Of a DNA stretch of 64,000 nucleotides, positions 51,121 to 60,217 are shown one piece after another (within the stretch, counting starts at the first letter, position 1; each line of letters opens with the position of its first letter). This stretch comes from Alicyclobacillus mali (GTDB lineage: Bacteria; Bacillota; Bacilli; Alicyclobacillales; Alicyclobacillaceae). The position numbers were made by a program, and so were the translations under genes. The stretch lies in NCBI RefSeq assembly GCF_017329565.1, contig NZ_JAFMTT010000010.1, one strand, 5' to 3'. The notes under the pieces were generated by a model, which did no database searches, was not told the origin of the DNA, and saw only the letters and a program-made list of their open reading frames with translations.

Positions 51121-53190
51121 TCAGGAAGCGGTTGAACGCTTTGGCGACACGCCGATGTGGTAGAGCAAGAACGCGTGGATCTCGGCCGACTCCCGCAAAT
51201 GCTCGAGCCTGCCAGAGGATCCGAAGTGCCCGGCGCCCATGTGAGTCTTGAGCACGAGCGCCTCCTGGCCTGTCTTGGTGGCGCGAAGCTTCGCAACCCA
51301 CTTGGCAGGCTCCCAGTAGGCGACGCGCGGATCGTTGAGCCCTGTGGTGACAATCAGATGCGGGTATCGCTTCGGCTCGACGTTGTCGTACGGGCTGTAC
51401 GACTTCATGTAGAAGTAGTACGTCTCGTCCCGCGGATCGCCCCACTCGTCCCACTCGAGCGTCGTCAGCGGGATGGTGGGATCGAGCATGGTGGTGACCA
51501 CGTCGACGAACGGGACGCCCGCCGACATGGCGGCAAACCGATCCCCGCCCATGTTGGCCACGGCGCCCATCAGGAGGCCGCCCGCGGACCGCCCGTCGGC
51601 CGCCAGTTTTTCGGGCGAGGTATAGCCTTCGCCGATGAGCGCATCTGCACATGCGATGAAGTCGGTGAACGTGTTCTTCTTCCGCAGCATTTTGCCGTTT
51701 TCGTACCAGTGCCGGCCCATCTCGGATCCGCCCCGGACGTGCGCGATGGCGTAAATCACGCCGCGATCGAGCAAGGGGAGAAGCGTTGGCATGAAAACGG
51801 GATCCAGGTTGTGCCCGTAGGAGCCGTATCCGTAGAGAATGCACGGCGCGGGTCCGTCAGTGCGCGCGTCCTTCCGGTACACGAGCGAGACGGGGACGTC
51901 GGTCCCGTCGTTCGCCTTCGCCCAGAGGCGCTCCTGCACGTAGTCGGACGGATGGTACGGGCCGTTGACCGGCTGGCGGTGAAGCTCCTTCCTGGTGACG
52001 CTGACGGGATCGAGCGCGTAGGTGGTGCGCGGCGTCAGAAACGACTCGTAGTGGATCAGCACCTCGCGCGTGTCGTAGCGGCGATTCGCCGATACGGAGA
52101 CGGTGTAAAGCGGCTCGTCCCACTCGAGCCGCGTGAGGCGCCCGCTGGCAAACGTCCAGATCTGCGTCAGGCCGCCTTCCCGGCCTTCGATCACGACGGC
52201 CTCCCGAAACGGGTGGACGCCGGTGAGATACCGGGCCTCGTCGTACGGGAACAGCTCCTCCAGGCGCTCGTCCTCGCACGGCGCGACGGGGTGGCGAAAC
52301 AGGCTGAAGTTCGGGCGATGGAGATTCATCAGGACGAGAAGCGCGTCGTCCCAGTGCTCGAGCTCGTATTCCACATCCGCCTGGCGCGGGCGGAACACGG
52401 TCCACGCGCCGAGCGGATCGTCCGCCGGCAGGTAGCGGACCTCCGTCGAGGTCTTCGTCGAGGATGTGAGGAACAAATACCTGCCGCTCTGCGACTTCGC
52501 GAGCGTGAGGATGCAGGTCTCGTCGTCCTCCTGGTACAAGAGCGCGTCCTGCTCGACCGGGTCGCCAAGCCGATGCCGGTGCAGGCGGTACGGTCGCTGC
52601 GCCTCGTCTACGGTGATATAGAACAGGTACTGGCCGTCCGCGCTCCAGGCGACGCTGCCGTCGATGAATACGCCCTCGATGCGATCCGGCAACATTTCAC
52701 CCGTGGTGAGATCCTTCACGAGGAGCGTGTACCGATCCGTCCCGTCCCGGTTTTCCAGGTACGCGAGCCGCTTCTCGTCCGGGCTCGTGGCGAGCACGGT
52801 CACACTCAGGTAACCGTCGCCGGCGAGATCGTTCAAATTGAGGACAATCTCCTCCTCGGCAGCGGCCAGCGTTTCGCGCGAGGCCGCCCGCTTGCGCGCG
52901 TGAATGGGGTACTGCAAGGACTTTTCCATGCGCGTGTAGTAGTAATACTGGTCTCCCTGGACGGGGACGCGCTCTTCCGCGTCGGGAATGCGGGCCACCA
53001 TGTCTTCGTACAACTCGTCGGTGAGCGGCTGGATGCGCTCCACGAACCAGCGGTAGTATGTATTCTCGTCTTCGAGATACTGAATCACATCAGGGTTGTC
53101 GCGCTCCCGGAGCCAATAGTACGGATCGATCCGGCGATCTCCGTGGATCTCGAGCGCTTTGGGAATCGCTTTTGCCTTCGGCGCTTCCAT
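51121..53190 (-). CDS. S9 family serine peptidase (oligopeptidase B-like)
   Basis: A 689-residue prolyl-oligopeptidase-family enzyme that cleaves short peptides in the cytoplasm. The N-terminal beta-propeller region follows the family start DPYYWLRERDNPDVIQYLEDEN; the C-terminal hydrolase has catalytic Ser535 in GRSAGGLLMG, Asp620 in GLNDPRV and His655 in GAGHFG. The GRSAGG nucleophile elbow and YGSYG segment suggest oligopeptidase B rather than prolyl endopeptidase. ATG 53190 has GAAGGAG about 7 bases upstream. Confidence 0.93.
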   Translation of the reverse strand: MEAPKAKAIPKALEIHGDRRIDPYYWLRERDNPDVIQYLEDENTYYRWFVERIQPLTDELYEDMVARIPDAEERVPVQGDQYYYYTRMEKSLQYPIHARKRAASRETLAAAEEEIVLNLNDLAGDGYLSVTVLATSPDEKRLAYLENRDGTDRYTLLVKDLTTGEMLPDRIEGVFIDGSVAWSADGQYLFYITVDEAQRPYRLHRHRLGDPVEQDALLYQEDDETCILTLAKSQSGRYLFLTSSTKTSTEVRYLPADDPLGAWTVFRPRQADVEYELEHWDDALLVLMNLHRPNFSLFRHPVAPCEDERLEELFPYDEARYLTGVHPFREAVVIEGREGGLTQIWTFASGRLTRLEWDEPLYTVSVSANRRYDTREVLIHYESFLTPRTTYALDPVSVTRKELHRQPVNGPYHPSDYVQERLWAKANDGTDVPVSLVYRKDARTDGPAPCILYGYGSYGHNLDPVFMPTLLPLLDRGVIYAIAHVRGGSEMGRHWYENGKMLRKKNTFTDFIACADALIGEGYTSPEKLAADGRSAGGLLMGAVANMGGDRFAAMSAGVPFVDVVTTMLDPTIPLTTLEWDEWGDPRDETYYFYMKSYSPYDNVEPKRYPHLIVTTGLNDPRVAYWEPAKWVAKLRATKTGQEALVLKTHMGAGHFGSSGRLEHLRESAEIHAFLLYHIGVSPKRSTAS

Positions 53191-53291
53191 GAGGTCACTC
53201 CTTCGCGGCGTTGATGGCGGTTTCAACGCGATTTCAAAGCTTCACGAGTATCATACCATGCGGCGTTTGCTGGCGCCTGTCGCTGGCGCAC

Positions 53292-55034
53292 ATGGGGGTG
53301 GGTGGCTTGCGCAAGCTGTTTCCCTATCTGCGGCCGTACCGGCTGCGCATTGTTCTCATCGTGACGTTCATCTTCCTGCAGGTGCTCGGAAACCTGTATC
53401 TGCCGACGCTCATGTCCGAAATTGTCGACAACGGTGTCTTGAAAGGCAACCTGGCGTACATCGTCCGCATGGGCGGGTTCATGCTCGGGGTCTCCATCGT
53501 CGCGGTGGGCTTCTCCATCACGGCGAGCTACCTGTCCTCGCAGACGGCGGCGAGCTTCGGCAAGCACCTCCGGCGGGACCTGTTTGCGCACGTGCAGACG
53601 TTTTCACTGGAGGAGATCGACCGGTTTTCGACGGCGTCGCTCATCACCCGGACGACGAACGACATCACCCAGGTGCAGCAGCTCGTCAACATGATGCTGC
53701 GCATGATGATCATGGCGCCGCTCAACTGCATCGGCGGCGTGCTCATGGCCGTCTACACGGATTCCAGGCTTTCCCTCGTGGTCTGGCTGATGCTTCCGGT
53801 GCTCGCGGGCGTGATTGTGCTCGTGTTCGGCCGTGCGAGCCGGCTGTTCCGCCTCATGCAGGGAAAAATTGATGTGCTGAATCGCGTGTTGCGCGAGAAC
53901 CTGACCGGCATTCGCGTCATCCGGTCGTTCAACCAGGTCGCGTGCGAGGCGGCGCGGTTCGATCGCGCCAACGCCGATCTCACGGGGACGACCACGCGCG
54001 TGCAGAAGATCATGGCCGCGCTGTCGCCGGCGCTCATGCTCGTCATCAACCTGGCCGTGATCGCCATCCTATGGTTCGGCGGTGTGCGCGTGGCGAGCGG
54101 AAAGATGGAAATTGGCTCGCTGATGGCGTTCATCCAGTATGTGACGCAGCTGTTGTTCGCCATCATGATGGTGTCCATGATGTTCTTCATGATCCCGCGC
54201 GCAAACGCGTCCGCCAACCGCATCTGGGAAGTTCTCTCCACGACGACCAGGATTCGCGATGCGGAATCGCCGCGGTCGGCATCGGATAAGGAGGGGCTCG
54301 TGGAATTTCACGGCGTGACGTTCCGCTATCCCGGCGCGGAGGCGCCTGCGCTGTCGGACATTTCGTTTGTCGCAAGGCCAGGTGAGGTGACGGCCATCAT
54401 CGGCGGGACGGGATCGGGCAAGTCGACGCTCGTGAGCCTCATCCCTCGCTTCTACGACGTGGAGTCCGGGAGCGTGCTCGTGGGCGGGATCGACGTGCGC
54501 GCGTGGGACCAGGAGGCGCTGCGCGCGCAGATTGGCTATGTGCCGCAGAAATCCGTCCTGTTCAGCGGCACCATCGCGGACAACATCCGGGTGGGCCGTG
54601 AGGACGCGACGGACGAAGAGGTGCGCGAAGCCGCCCGCATCGCGCAGGCGCTCGAGTTCATCGAGCAGATGCCAAACGGGTTCGACGCGGTGGTGGAGCA
54701 GGGCGGTAGGAATCTTTCGGGCGGTCAGAAGCAGCGCCTTTGCATCGCCCGGGCGCTTGTGCGCCGAGCGCCCATTTACATCTTCGACGACAGCTTCTCC
54801 GCGCTCGACTTTCGAACCGATGCGCGCCTCCGCCAGGCGCTGCGGGAGGCCGTGAGCACGGCGACGGTCATCATTGTCGCGCAGCGCGTCAACACGATTC
54901 GCGATGCGAACCAAATCGTTGTGCTGGACGAGGGGCGCGTGGCCGGGATCGGCACGCATGAGGAATTGCTCGCCAACTGTCAGGTGTACCGGGAGATTGT
55001 CCGGTCGCAGCTCGGAGAGGAGGTCACGGCATGA
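53292..55034 (+). CDS. Second heterodimeric ABC exporter, first half
   Basis: About 580 residues: six membrane helices, then an ATPase with Walker A GGTGSGKST, signature LSGGQ and Walker B YIFDDSFSALD, where Asp replaces the catalytic Glu (degenerate site). It resembles the EfrC/YfiB-type subunit. The start is uncertain: ATG 53292 lacks a clear ribosome binding site, while TTG 53307 follows a GGGGGTGGG stretch and begins close to the first helix. The stop overlaps the partner's start (ATGA). Confidence 0.88.
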   Translation: MGVGGLRKLFPYLRPYRLRIVLIVTFIFLQVLGNLYLPTLMSEIVDNGVLKGNLAYIVRMGGFMLGVSIVAVGFSITASYLSSQTAASFGKHLRRDLFAHVQTFSLEEIDRFSTASLITRTTNDITQVQQLVNMMLRMMIMAPLNCIGGVLMAVYTDSRLSLVVWLMLPVLAGVIVLVFGRASRLFRLMQGKIDVLNRVLRENLTGIRVIRSFNQVACEAARFDRANADLTGTTTRVQKIMAALSPALMLVINLAVIAILWFGGVRVASGKMEIGSLMAFIQYVTQLLFAIMMVSMMFFMIPRANASANRIWEVLSTTTRIRDAESPRSASDKEGLVEFHGVTFRYPGAEAPALSDISFVARPGEVTAIIGGTGSGKSTLVSLIPRFYDVESGSVLVGGIDVRAWDQEALRAQIGYVPQKSVLFSGTIADNIRVGREDATDEEVREAARIAQALEFIEQMPNGFDAVVEQGGRNLSGGQKQRLCIARALVRRAPIYIFDDSFSALDFRTDARLRQALREAVSTATVIIVAQRVNTIRDANQIVVLDEGRVAGIGTHEELLANCQVYREIVRSQLGEEVTA

Positions 55035-56953
55035 GTCAGGATCGGCGGGAGATGCCAGCCATGCGTCCGCCTATGCCCATGCGCCACGGCGGGATGAGGC
55101 CGGGAATGCCCGTCCAGAAGCCGAAGGATTTCGGCGGCACCGCGCGCCGGCTCGTACGGTACTTCCGGCCGCACGCATGGCGCATCGCGCTGGTGTTCGT
55201 GATGACCGTGCTCGGGACGCTCTTTTCCATCCTTGGCCCGGACGTCATGAAGGGCATCACGAACGATCTCGTCGCAGGGCTGCGACATAAGTGGATGCAT
55301 TTGCCCGGCCCGGCGTTCAACTGGGCGGACATTGTGCGCGTGCTGGAGGAACTGACGGGCCTCTACGTGCTGTCGAGCCTGTTCAGCTACCTGCAGCAGT
55401 ACATGATGGCTGGCGTGGCCCAGAAAACCGTGTACGCGCTCCGGCGGGACGTGTACGCGAAGCTCGAGCGATTGCCGCTTTCGTTCTTCGACGGGCGCCC
55501 CATCGGCGATGTCATGAGCCGTTTCGTGAACGACTTCGACAACATCGGCAACACCCTGCAGCAGGCGTTGCTTCAGTTCGTATCGAGCATCGTGACGTTT
55601 GTCGGCGTGATCGCGGTGATGTTGTCCATCAGCCCGCTGATGACGCTCGTGATGTTTCTCACGTTGCCGCTGTCGTTTTACGTGACGCGGTTTGTCACGA
55701 AGCGATCGCAGGGGTTTTTCGTGGGTCAGCAGCGGTCTTTGGGGCTCTTGAACGGCCACATCGAAGAGATGTACACCGGGCACGCCATCGTGCGGGCGTT
55801 CAACATGGAGCGGCGCGCGCTGGAGACGTTCGACAGCCACAACGAGGCCCTGTACGAGTCGGGGTGGCGGGCACAGTTCGTGTCGGGGCTCATCTTCCCG
55901 CTCAACAACTTTATCGGCAACCTGGGGTACGTGCTTGTCAGCGTGATTGGTGGGCTTTTTGTGGCGCGAGGCACCATCACCATTGGGGACATCCAGGCGT
56001 TCATCCTGTACGCGCGCCAGTTCTCCCAGCCCATCACCCAGCTTTCGAGCATCTCGAACGTCATCCAGTCGACCATCGCGTCCGCGGAGCGGATCTTCGA
56101 GCTGTTGGATGAGCCGGAGGAGGTGCCCGATCCCGCCGAGCCCGTGCGCCTGACCGACCCGAGGGGCGCCGTGGCGTTTCACCACGTCTCCTTCCGCTAC
56201 AAGGACGATCAGCCGCTCATCGAGGATCTGAATCTCGAGGTCGCGGCGGGACAGACCGTGGCCATCGTCGGCCCGACTGGAGCTGGCAAGACGACGCTCG
56301 TCAATCTGCTGATGCGGTTCTACGACGTGCGCGAGGGTTTTATCACCATCGATGGCGTCGACATTCGCGACATGACGCGCGCGGATCTCCGCAATCTCTA
56401 CGGCATGGTGCTCCAGGACACGTGGCTGTTCCACGGCTCCATCCGGGAGAACATCGCGTACGGACGGCCCGGCGCCACTGAGGACGAGATCCTTCGCGCG
56501 GCGCGAGCGGCGCGGGCGGACCACTTTATTCGCACGCTGCCAGACGGCTATGACACCGTCATTAATGAAGAGGCATCGAACCTGTCTCAGGGACAGAAGC
56601 AGCTCATCACCATCGCCCGTGCCATTTTGGCCGATCCCGCCATTCTCATTCTGGACGAGGCCACCTCGAGCGTGGATACGCGAACCGAGCTTCTGATTCA
56701 AGAGGCGATGCAACGATTGATGGAGGGCAGGACGAGTTTTGTCATCGCGCACCGGCTGTCCACCATTCAAAACGCCGACCAGATCCTCGTCATGAATCAC
56801 GGCCGAGTGATCGAGCAGGGAACACATCGCGAGCTCTTGGAAAAGGAAGGATTTTACGCCGAGTTGTATCGCAGCCAGTTTGCCGGATCGAGCGTCGACG
56901 AAGCCCTGCGCGAGGCGTCTCGAGGCGCCGCGGCACCTCTTGGCGGCGTGTGA
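55031..56953 (+). CDS. Second heterodimeric ABC exporter, second half
   Basis: A 640-residue partner with a Met/Pro/Arg-rich cytoplasmic N-terminus (about 1-35) ending in PKDFGGTARRLVRYF, typical of EfrD/LmrD-type subunits. ATPase motifs are Walker A GPTGAGKTT, signature LSQGQ and a canonical Walker B ILILDEATSS. With the first half it gives one degenerate and one active ATP site, as in the exporter at 46234-50102. Substrates are likely hydrophobic drugs. Confidence 0.9.
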   Translation: MSQDRREMPAMRPPMPMRHGGMRPGMPVQKPKDFGGTARRLVRYFRPHAWRIALVFVMTVLGTLFSILGPDVMKGITNDLVAGLRHKWMHLPGPAFNWADIVRVLEELTGLYVLSSLFSYLQQYMMAGVAQKTVYALRRDVYAKLERLPLSFFDGRPIGDVMSRFVNDFDNIGNTLQQALLQFVSSIVTFVGVIAVMLSISPLMTLVMFLTLPLSFYVTRFVTKRSQGFFVGQQRSLGLLNGHIEEMYTGHAIVRAFNMERRALETFDSHNEALYESGWRAQFVSGLIFPLNNFIGNLGYVLVSVIGGLFVARGTITIGDIQAFILYARQFSQPITQLSSISNVIQSTIASAERIFELLDEPEEVPDPAEPVRLTDPRGAVAFHHVSFRYKDDQPLIEDLNLEVAAGQTVAIVGPTGAGKTTLVNLLMRFYDVREGFITIDGVDIRDMTRADLRNLYGMVLQDTWLFHGSIRENIAYGRPGATEDEILRAARAARADHFIRTLPDGYDTVINEEASNLSQGQKQLITIARAILADPAILILDEATSSVDTRTELLIQEAMQRLMEGRTSFVIAHRLSTIQNADQILVMNHGRVIEQGTHRELLEKEGFYAELYRSQFAGSSVDEALREASRGAAAPLGGV

Positions 56954-57026
56954 TTGATGTATGGATGAAAAAGGAAAATGGCGGGCAAGCTAAGGGACAT
57001 CCACTGGTTGCATGGAGGGATGTTCG

Positions 57027-57617
57027 ATGCTGCCCGCTCTTTTGCTCTCCTTCGCCATCTCGGGCGTCTCACCCGCTAGCCCGCAGGCGACATCAGGCGC
57101 GACCCGCGAGATCGTGTACGGTCCGACCGTGCACGCGGTTCGCCTCGATACGGCCCACCACGTGGTGACGGTCGATCTTCGGCCCGTCGCAACGCCGCGA
57201 GCGTCGTCTGCGGAGGCCACGGACGGGCGCGGGGTCACGGCGCCCACATCGCCCGACGCCTACACGGACGGGCGCGCCATTACGGCACCGGTCTCTCCGC
57301 ACGCGTACACCGACGGACGGGATACCGGCCGCGGAGCGCAGGCAGACCGCGGATCGCTCGTCCTGTCTGTGCCACTCGGCTGGGAGCTCGACGTCGAAGG
57401 AGCTCAGGCGCTCTCGTGTCAGATGCGCACGGCGGATCTTCAACGCAACGCGTTCCAGCCGATGTCGGACGCGTCGAATCGGCTCAGGCGCCGTTTTCTG
57501 CTTGGACAAGCGGGGTCCTACCGCTTGGTCACCACGCGCGCGGACGGTGTGGCGCGGGTCCTTGACACCGTCATCGTGTCGCCCCATCTTCGCGAGCCGG
57601 TCATTGGCGCGCCGTGA
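57027..57617 (+). CDS. Small secreted protein with TDGR repeats, unknown function
   Basis: A 196-residue protein with a signal peptide (MLPALLLSFAISGVSPA). Between about residues 65 and 105 a degenerate 18-20-residue unit containing TDGR and AP-S-P-AYTDGR occurs three times. The C-terminal half is beta-rich (LVLSVPLGWELDVEGAQ, YRLVTTRADGVARV) and could be a small cupredoxin- or Ig-like fold. I do not recognise the family. ATG 57027 is preferred over 57012 because GGAGGG lies 6 bases upstream. Confidence 0.6.
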   Translation: MLPALLLSFAISGVSPASPQATSGATREIVYGPTVHAVRLDTAHHVVTVDLRPVATPRASSAEATDGRGVTAPTSPDAYTDGRAITAPVSPHAYTDGRDTGRGAQADRGSLVLSVPLGWELDVEGAQALSCQMRTADLQRNAFQPMSDASNRLRRRFLLGQAGSYRLVTTRADGVARVLDTVIVSPHLREPVIGAP

Positions 57618-57639
57618 CCGTTAGTTGACAAGGGTCTTT

Positions 57640-58479
57640 TCACACCAACTGGGCGCACAACATGCCAAAATACGTGGGGCGCTCGTACGAAAGGACGTGT
57701 GGATGCCGCTCTTCCTTGGGCACCGCCCCTGCGAGCACGAGCGCCTGCCAAATGCCATCGGGCCGCGCGTTTTGAATCCTCTCACTCGGTAACGCCGCCA
57801 GTTCTTCGAGTCGGCCCGACGCGATGTTTTGCTCCACCTCGGCGTCGAGACGGGCGGCGTCTTCGTGGTAGCCGTACGGCCCGTCTTCTGCGTGCGCGTG
57901 CGCCCAGTCGCAGCTCGCAATCAGGGCAGCCCGGCGATGCAGCGCATCGCATGCGGCTCGAATCGCTTGGCCGAGACGAACGTGTTCTTCGTATGGGCGC
58001 GACGTCGCCGTCTGAATCACCACCACTGGGCGATCCGGCATGAAGAAAAGCGGGATGATGGTTCCCCAGTCGAGCGGGAGCGTGGACAGCGGACCTTCCG
58101 CGGTGGCGAAGTTGAGGACCGCGAGCGGCAGGTGGGAGGAAGCGAACTTTGCGATCTCTCGCGCGAGCTCGCGATCCACGGCGCGGCGCATGTGGACAAA
58201 GTTGCCCTTGTCGGGACGGTGGGCGCGGACCATGAGTGCCGCGGTCTGCTCGCTGAGTTCGCCCTCCATGTAGGCGCTTGCACTAAGGGTGAACTGGCCC
58301 TCCGCGCGGATGCCGTGGGGGGTGATGACGATGAACGCGTCGGGATCGGCGGTCTTCGCGGCGCGGCCGAGTTCGACAAGGCTTGCGCGCGTTTTGGCCA
58401 TCAGGTCCGGACCCTCGCCGACCAGTTCAGGGAGAACGGGCAAGCCGTGTGGTGCGATGGCTGCAAAGACGATGCTCAT
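57640..58479 (-). CDS. LigB-like class III extradiol dioxygenase family protein
   Basis: A 279-residue protein of the LigB/MEMO superfamily: AAIAPHGLPVLPEL (first metal His), FIVITPHGIRAEGQF, DWGTIIPLFFM and SCDWAHAHAEDGPYG. Family members are class III ring-cleavage dioxygenases (iron) or AMMECR1-associated proteins of unknown function. It stands alone, convergent with the secreted-protein gene, so a catabolic role is not supported by context. ATG 58479 follows AGGAGGCG. Confidence 0.82.
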   Translation of the reverse strand: MSIVFAAIAPHGLPVLPELVGEGPDLMAKTRASLVELGRAAKTADPDAFIVITPHGIRAEGQFTLSASAYMEGELSEQTAALMVRAHRPDKGNFVHMRRAVDRELAREIAKFASSHLPLAVLNFATAEGPLSTLPLDWGTIIPLFFMPDRPVVVIQTATSRPYEEHVRLGQAIRAACDALHRRAALIASCDWAHAHAEDGPYGYHEDAARLDAEVEQNIASGRLEELAALPSERIQNARPDGIWQALVLAGAVPKEERHPHVLSYERPTYFGMLCAQLV

Positions 58480-58530
58480 GGAATCGCCTCCTGACGTCAC
58501 TGTAGACGAAATCTCGGGGGAATGCCACAT

Positions 58531-58559
58531 TTGGCTGACGTAAGAGAAGCGGCTACAAT
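58531..58559 (+). promoter_or_regulatory. Promoter of the DUF2294 gene
   Basis: TTGGCT (58531-58536), a 17-base spacer and TACAAT (58554-58559), pointing at the DUF2294 gene. Confidence 0.6.
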
Positions 58560-58596
58560 AGAGTCAGAGGAGCGAGACGGCCGGGGGCGATGGGGA

Positions 58597-59010
58597 ATGC
58601 CGAGGAGTCGCGAGCAGGCGTTTAACGAGATCGTTCGCAGGGTTCGGAAGGAATGCTTCGGCAAGGGGCCGGAGCGGATCCACACGGTGTTCGTGGACAA
58701 CATGGCCATCTCCGTGCTGCAAGGCAATCTGACGCCGACGGAGAAGTTTATCAGTCGAACACCCGAAGGGGCCGAGATGGTGCGCCTGGCGCGGACGAGC
58801 ATGATTCAGGAGCTGTACAAGCGGAAGGTCCCGGAGGGTCTCGAAGAGGTGGCGGGCTCAAAATTTCTGTACCTGTTCTCCGATTTCAAGGTCGAGGAGG
58901 ACATGGGCGTTTCGGTGTTCATTTTTGAGCGCTCCATTCCGAAAGAGCCCCTTCCGGATGGGTTCGTCTGTGGCAAACAAGCGAATCAAGCGCAAGAATC
59001 CGCAGAATGA
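58597..59010 (+). CDS. DUF2294-family protein
   Basis: A 137-residue protein of the DUF2294 family: FNEIVRRVRKECFGKGPERIHTVFVDNM, then LTPTEKFISRTPEGAEMVRLAR and a C-terminal strand pair FLYLFSDFKVEEDMGVSVFIFE. Members are found in Bacillota and often near formate dehydrogenase or sodium-stress genes; function is unknown. It has its own promoter and precedes the formate transporter leader. Confidence 0.8.
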   Translation: MPRSREQAFNEIVRRVRKECFGKGPERIHTVFVDNMAISVLQGNLTPTEKFISRTPEGAEMVRLARTSMIQELYKRKVPEGLEEVAGSKFLYLFSDFKVEEDMGVSVFIFERSIPKEPLPDGFVCGKQANQAQESAE

Positions 59011-59310
59011 GTTGTATTCGGTTTCACCTTGAACGTGGTATAATGTAGGCGCGTGGCGGGTGCATTCGCGTGAGTGGGCGCGCTACGAAACAATTGGCTC
59101 GGCGCTTGAATGGTTGGCCTGTAGGTTCTGCAGGCGAACACATCGGCACAAGTTGACCGCGATGTGCGGCAATTTGTGTCTTTTTTTGTGTGTGCAGCGG
59201 ATGGGTCATCATGGTTTTTGTTTTAGGTATGAAGCTCGCCGCGCTGCACAAGGTAAGGTTGGGCACGATGTGAACCAGAAGAGCGCTGAGGAGAAAAGGG
59301 TGAGAGTCGA
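59011..59310 (+). promoter_or_regulatory. Long structured 5' leader of the formate channel gene
   Basis: A perfect -10 box TATAAT is at 59039-59044 without an obvious -35. The RNA then runs about 260 bases before the channel start. It contains the hairpin GCCTGTAG-GTT-CTGCAGGC (59117-59135), a strong terminator (59147-59187, separate entry) and an alternative helix CACATCG/CGATGTG (59139-59145 with 59160-59166) that is incompatible with the terminator. This is the layout of a transcription-attenuating riboswitch or protein-binding leader; the motif matches none that I know. Confidence 0.65.
59147..59187 (+). terminator. Intrinsic terminator inside the formate channel leader
   Basis: CACAAGTTG pairs with CAATTTGTG and inner CCGC with GCGG around a GATGT loop (13 pairs, one bulged A), followed by TC and seven T. 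It lies 124 bases before the channel gene rather than after a gene, so it must act as an attenuator. Confidence 0.8.
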
Positions 59311-60102
59311 ATGAGCAACGGGTTCTTGAGTCCAGCGGAAATTGCGCAACTGGCAGTGGGGGTCGGGGAAAAGAAGTCGAAGGAAACATGGTGGAAGCTG
59401 CTGATTCTCGGCATTCTGGCAGGCGCATTCATTGCGCTCGGGTTCCTCGTCGACATCCGGGTGACGGCCAGCCTGCCGGACAGCCTCGCGTCCATCAAGA
59501 GCCTAATCGGCGGCGCCGTGTTTCCGGTCGGCCTCATGCTTGTGGTCATCGCGGGCGCCGAACTCCTCACCGGCAACATGATGACGGTGCCCATCGCCGT
59601 GCACGCGGGCCGCGCGAGCATCGGAGGCCTCGTGTACAACTGGTTCTGGGTGCTGATTGGAAACCTTTTGGGTTCGCTGTTTGTGGCGGGCGCGTTCGGC
59701 GTCGGCGCGCACCTGCTCACGGCGGATCCGTTCAAGGCGACGGTCATTGCCATCGCGACGGCCAAAGCGAAGCTCGCGTTCGGGCCGACCATTCTGTCTG
59801 CCATCGGGTGTAACTGGTTGGTCTGCCTCGCCGTTTGGATGGCGTATGGTGCGAAGGACATCGTGAGCAAGATCTTCGCCATCTGGTTCCCCATCATGGC
59901 GTTTGTGGCCATCGGCTTTCAGCACGTCGTGGCCAACATGTTCGTCTTGCCGGCAGGTCTGTGGGTCGGCGCCGACTATTCATGGGGGAAGATCATCGAG
60001 GAATGGTGCGGCGCGTTCATCGGCAACGCCATCGGCGGCTGGATTTTCACCGCGCTCGCCTATTATCTCGTCTACCTGACGAAGTCCCGCCGCGAGGCTT
60101 GA
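59311..60102 (+). CDS. Formate/nitrite transporter (FocA/FdhC family)
   Basis: A 263-residue FNT-family channel with six membrane helices. Conserved blocks are GGAVFPVGLMLVVIAGAELLTGNMMT (substrate-slit region), GNLLGSLF and AIGCNWLVCLAVWMA with the central-helix features of the family. It moves formate (or nitrite) across the membrane and is followed by a formate dehydrogenase gene, so formate uptake is the likely job. Confidence 0.93.
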   Translation: MSNGFLSPAEIAQLAVGVGEKKSKETWWKLLILGILAGAFIALGFLVDIRVTASLPDSLASIKSLIGGAVFPVGLMLVVIAGAELLTGNMMTVPIAVHAGRASIGGLVYNWFWVLIGNLLGSLFVAGAFGVGAHLLTADPFKATVIAIATAKAKLAFGPTILSAIGCNWLVCLAVWMAYGAKDIVSKIFAIWFPIMAFVAIGFQHVVANMFVLPAGLWVGADYSWGKIIEEWCGAFIGNAIGGWIFTALAYYLVYLTKSRREA

Positions 60103-60217
60103 GTCGCTCGCTCCGTCGCCCGCCCGCCATCGGCCGCGCCCTTGCCGTGGGGCGCGGCACGTCTACGTGGCCGTCTGTCTCCTCTCGCGCAAACTGAAAG
60201 AGAAAGGGGATATCGGC

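Noticed and set aside
39490..56827. Several other very long opposite-strand frames (about 39490-41814, 46393-47952, 48120-50024, 51157-53214, 54980-56827)
   Set aside because: Each mirrors a clearly recognised gene (E2, ABC exporters, S9 peptidase) and lacks its own ribosome binding site or motifs.
59045..59310. Known ZTP or THF riboswitch before the formate channel
   Set aside because: The conserved core sequences of those classes were not found; only the general attenuator architecture is supported.
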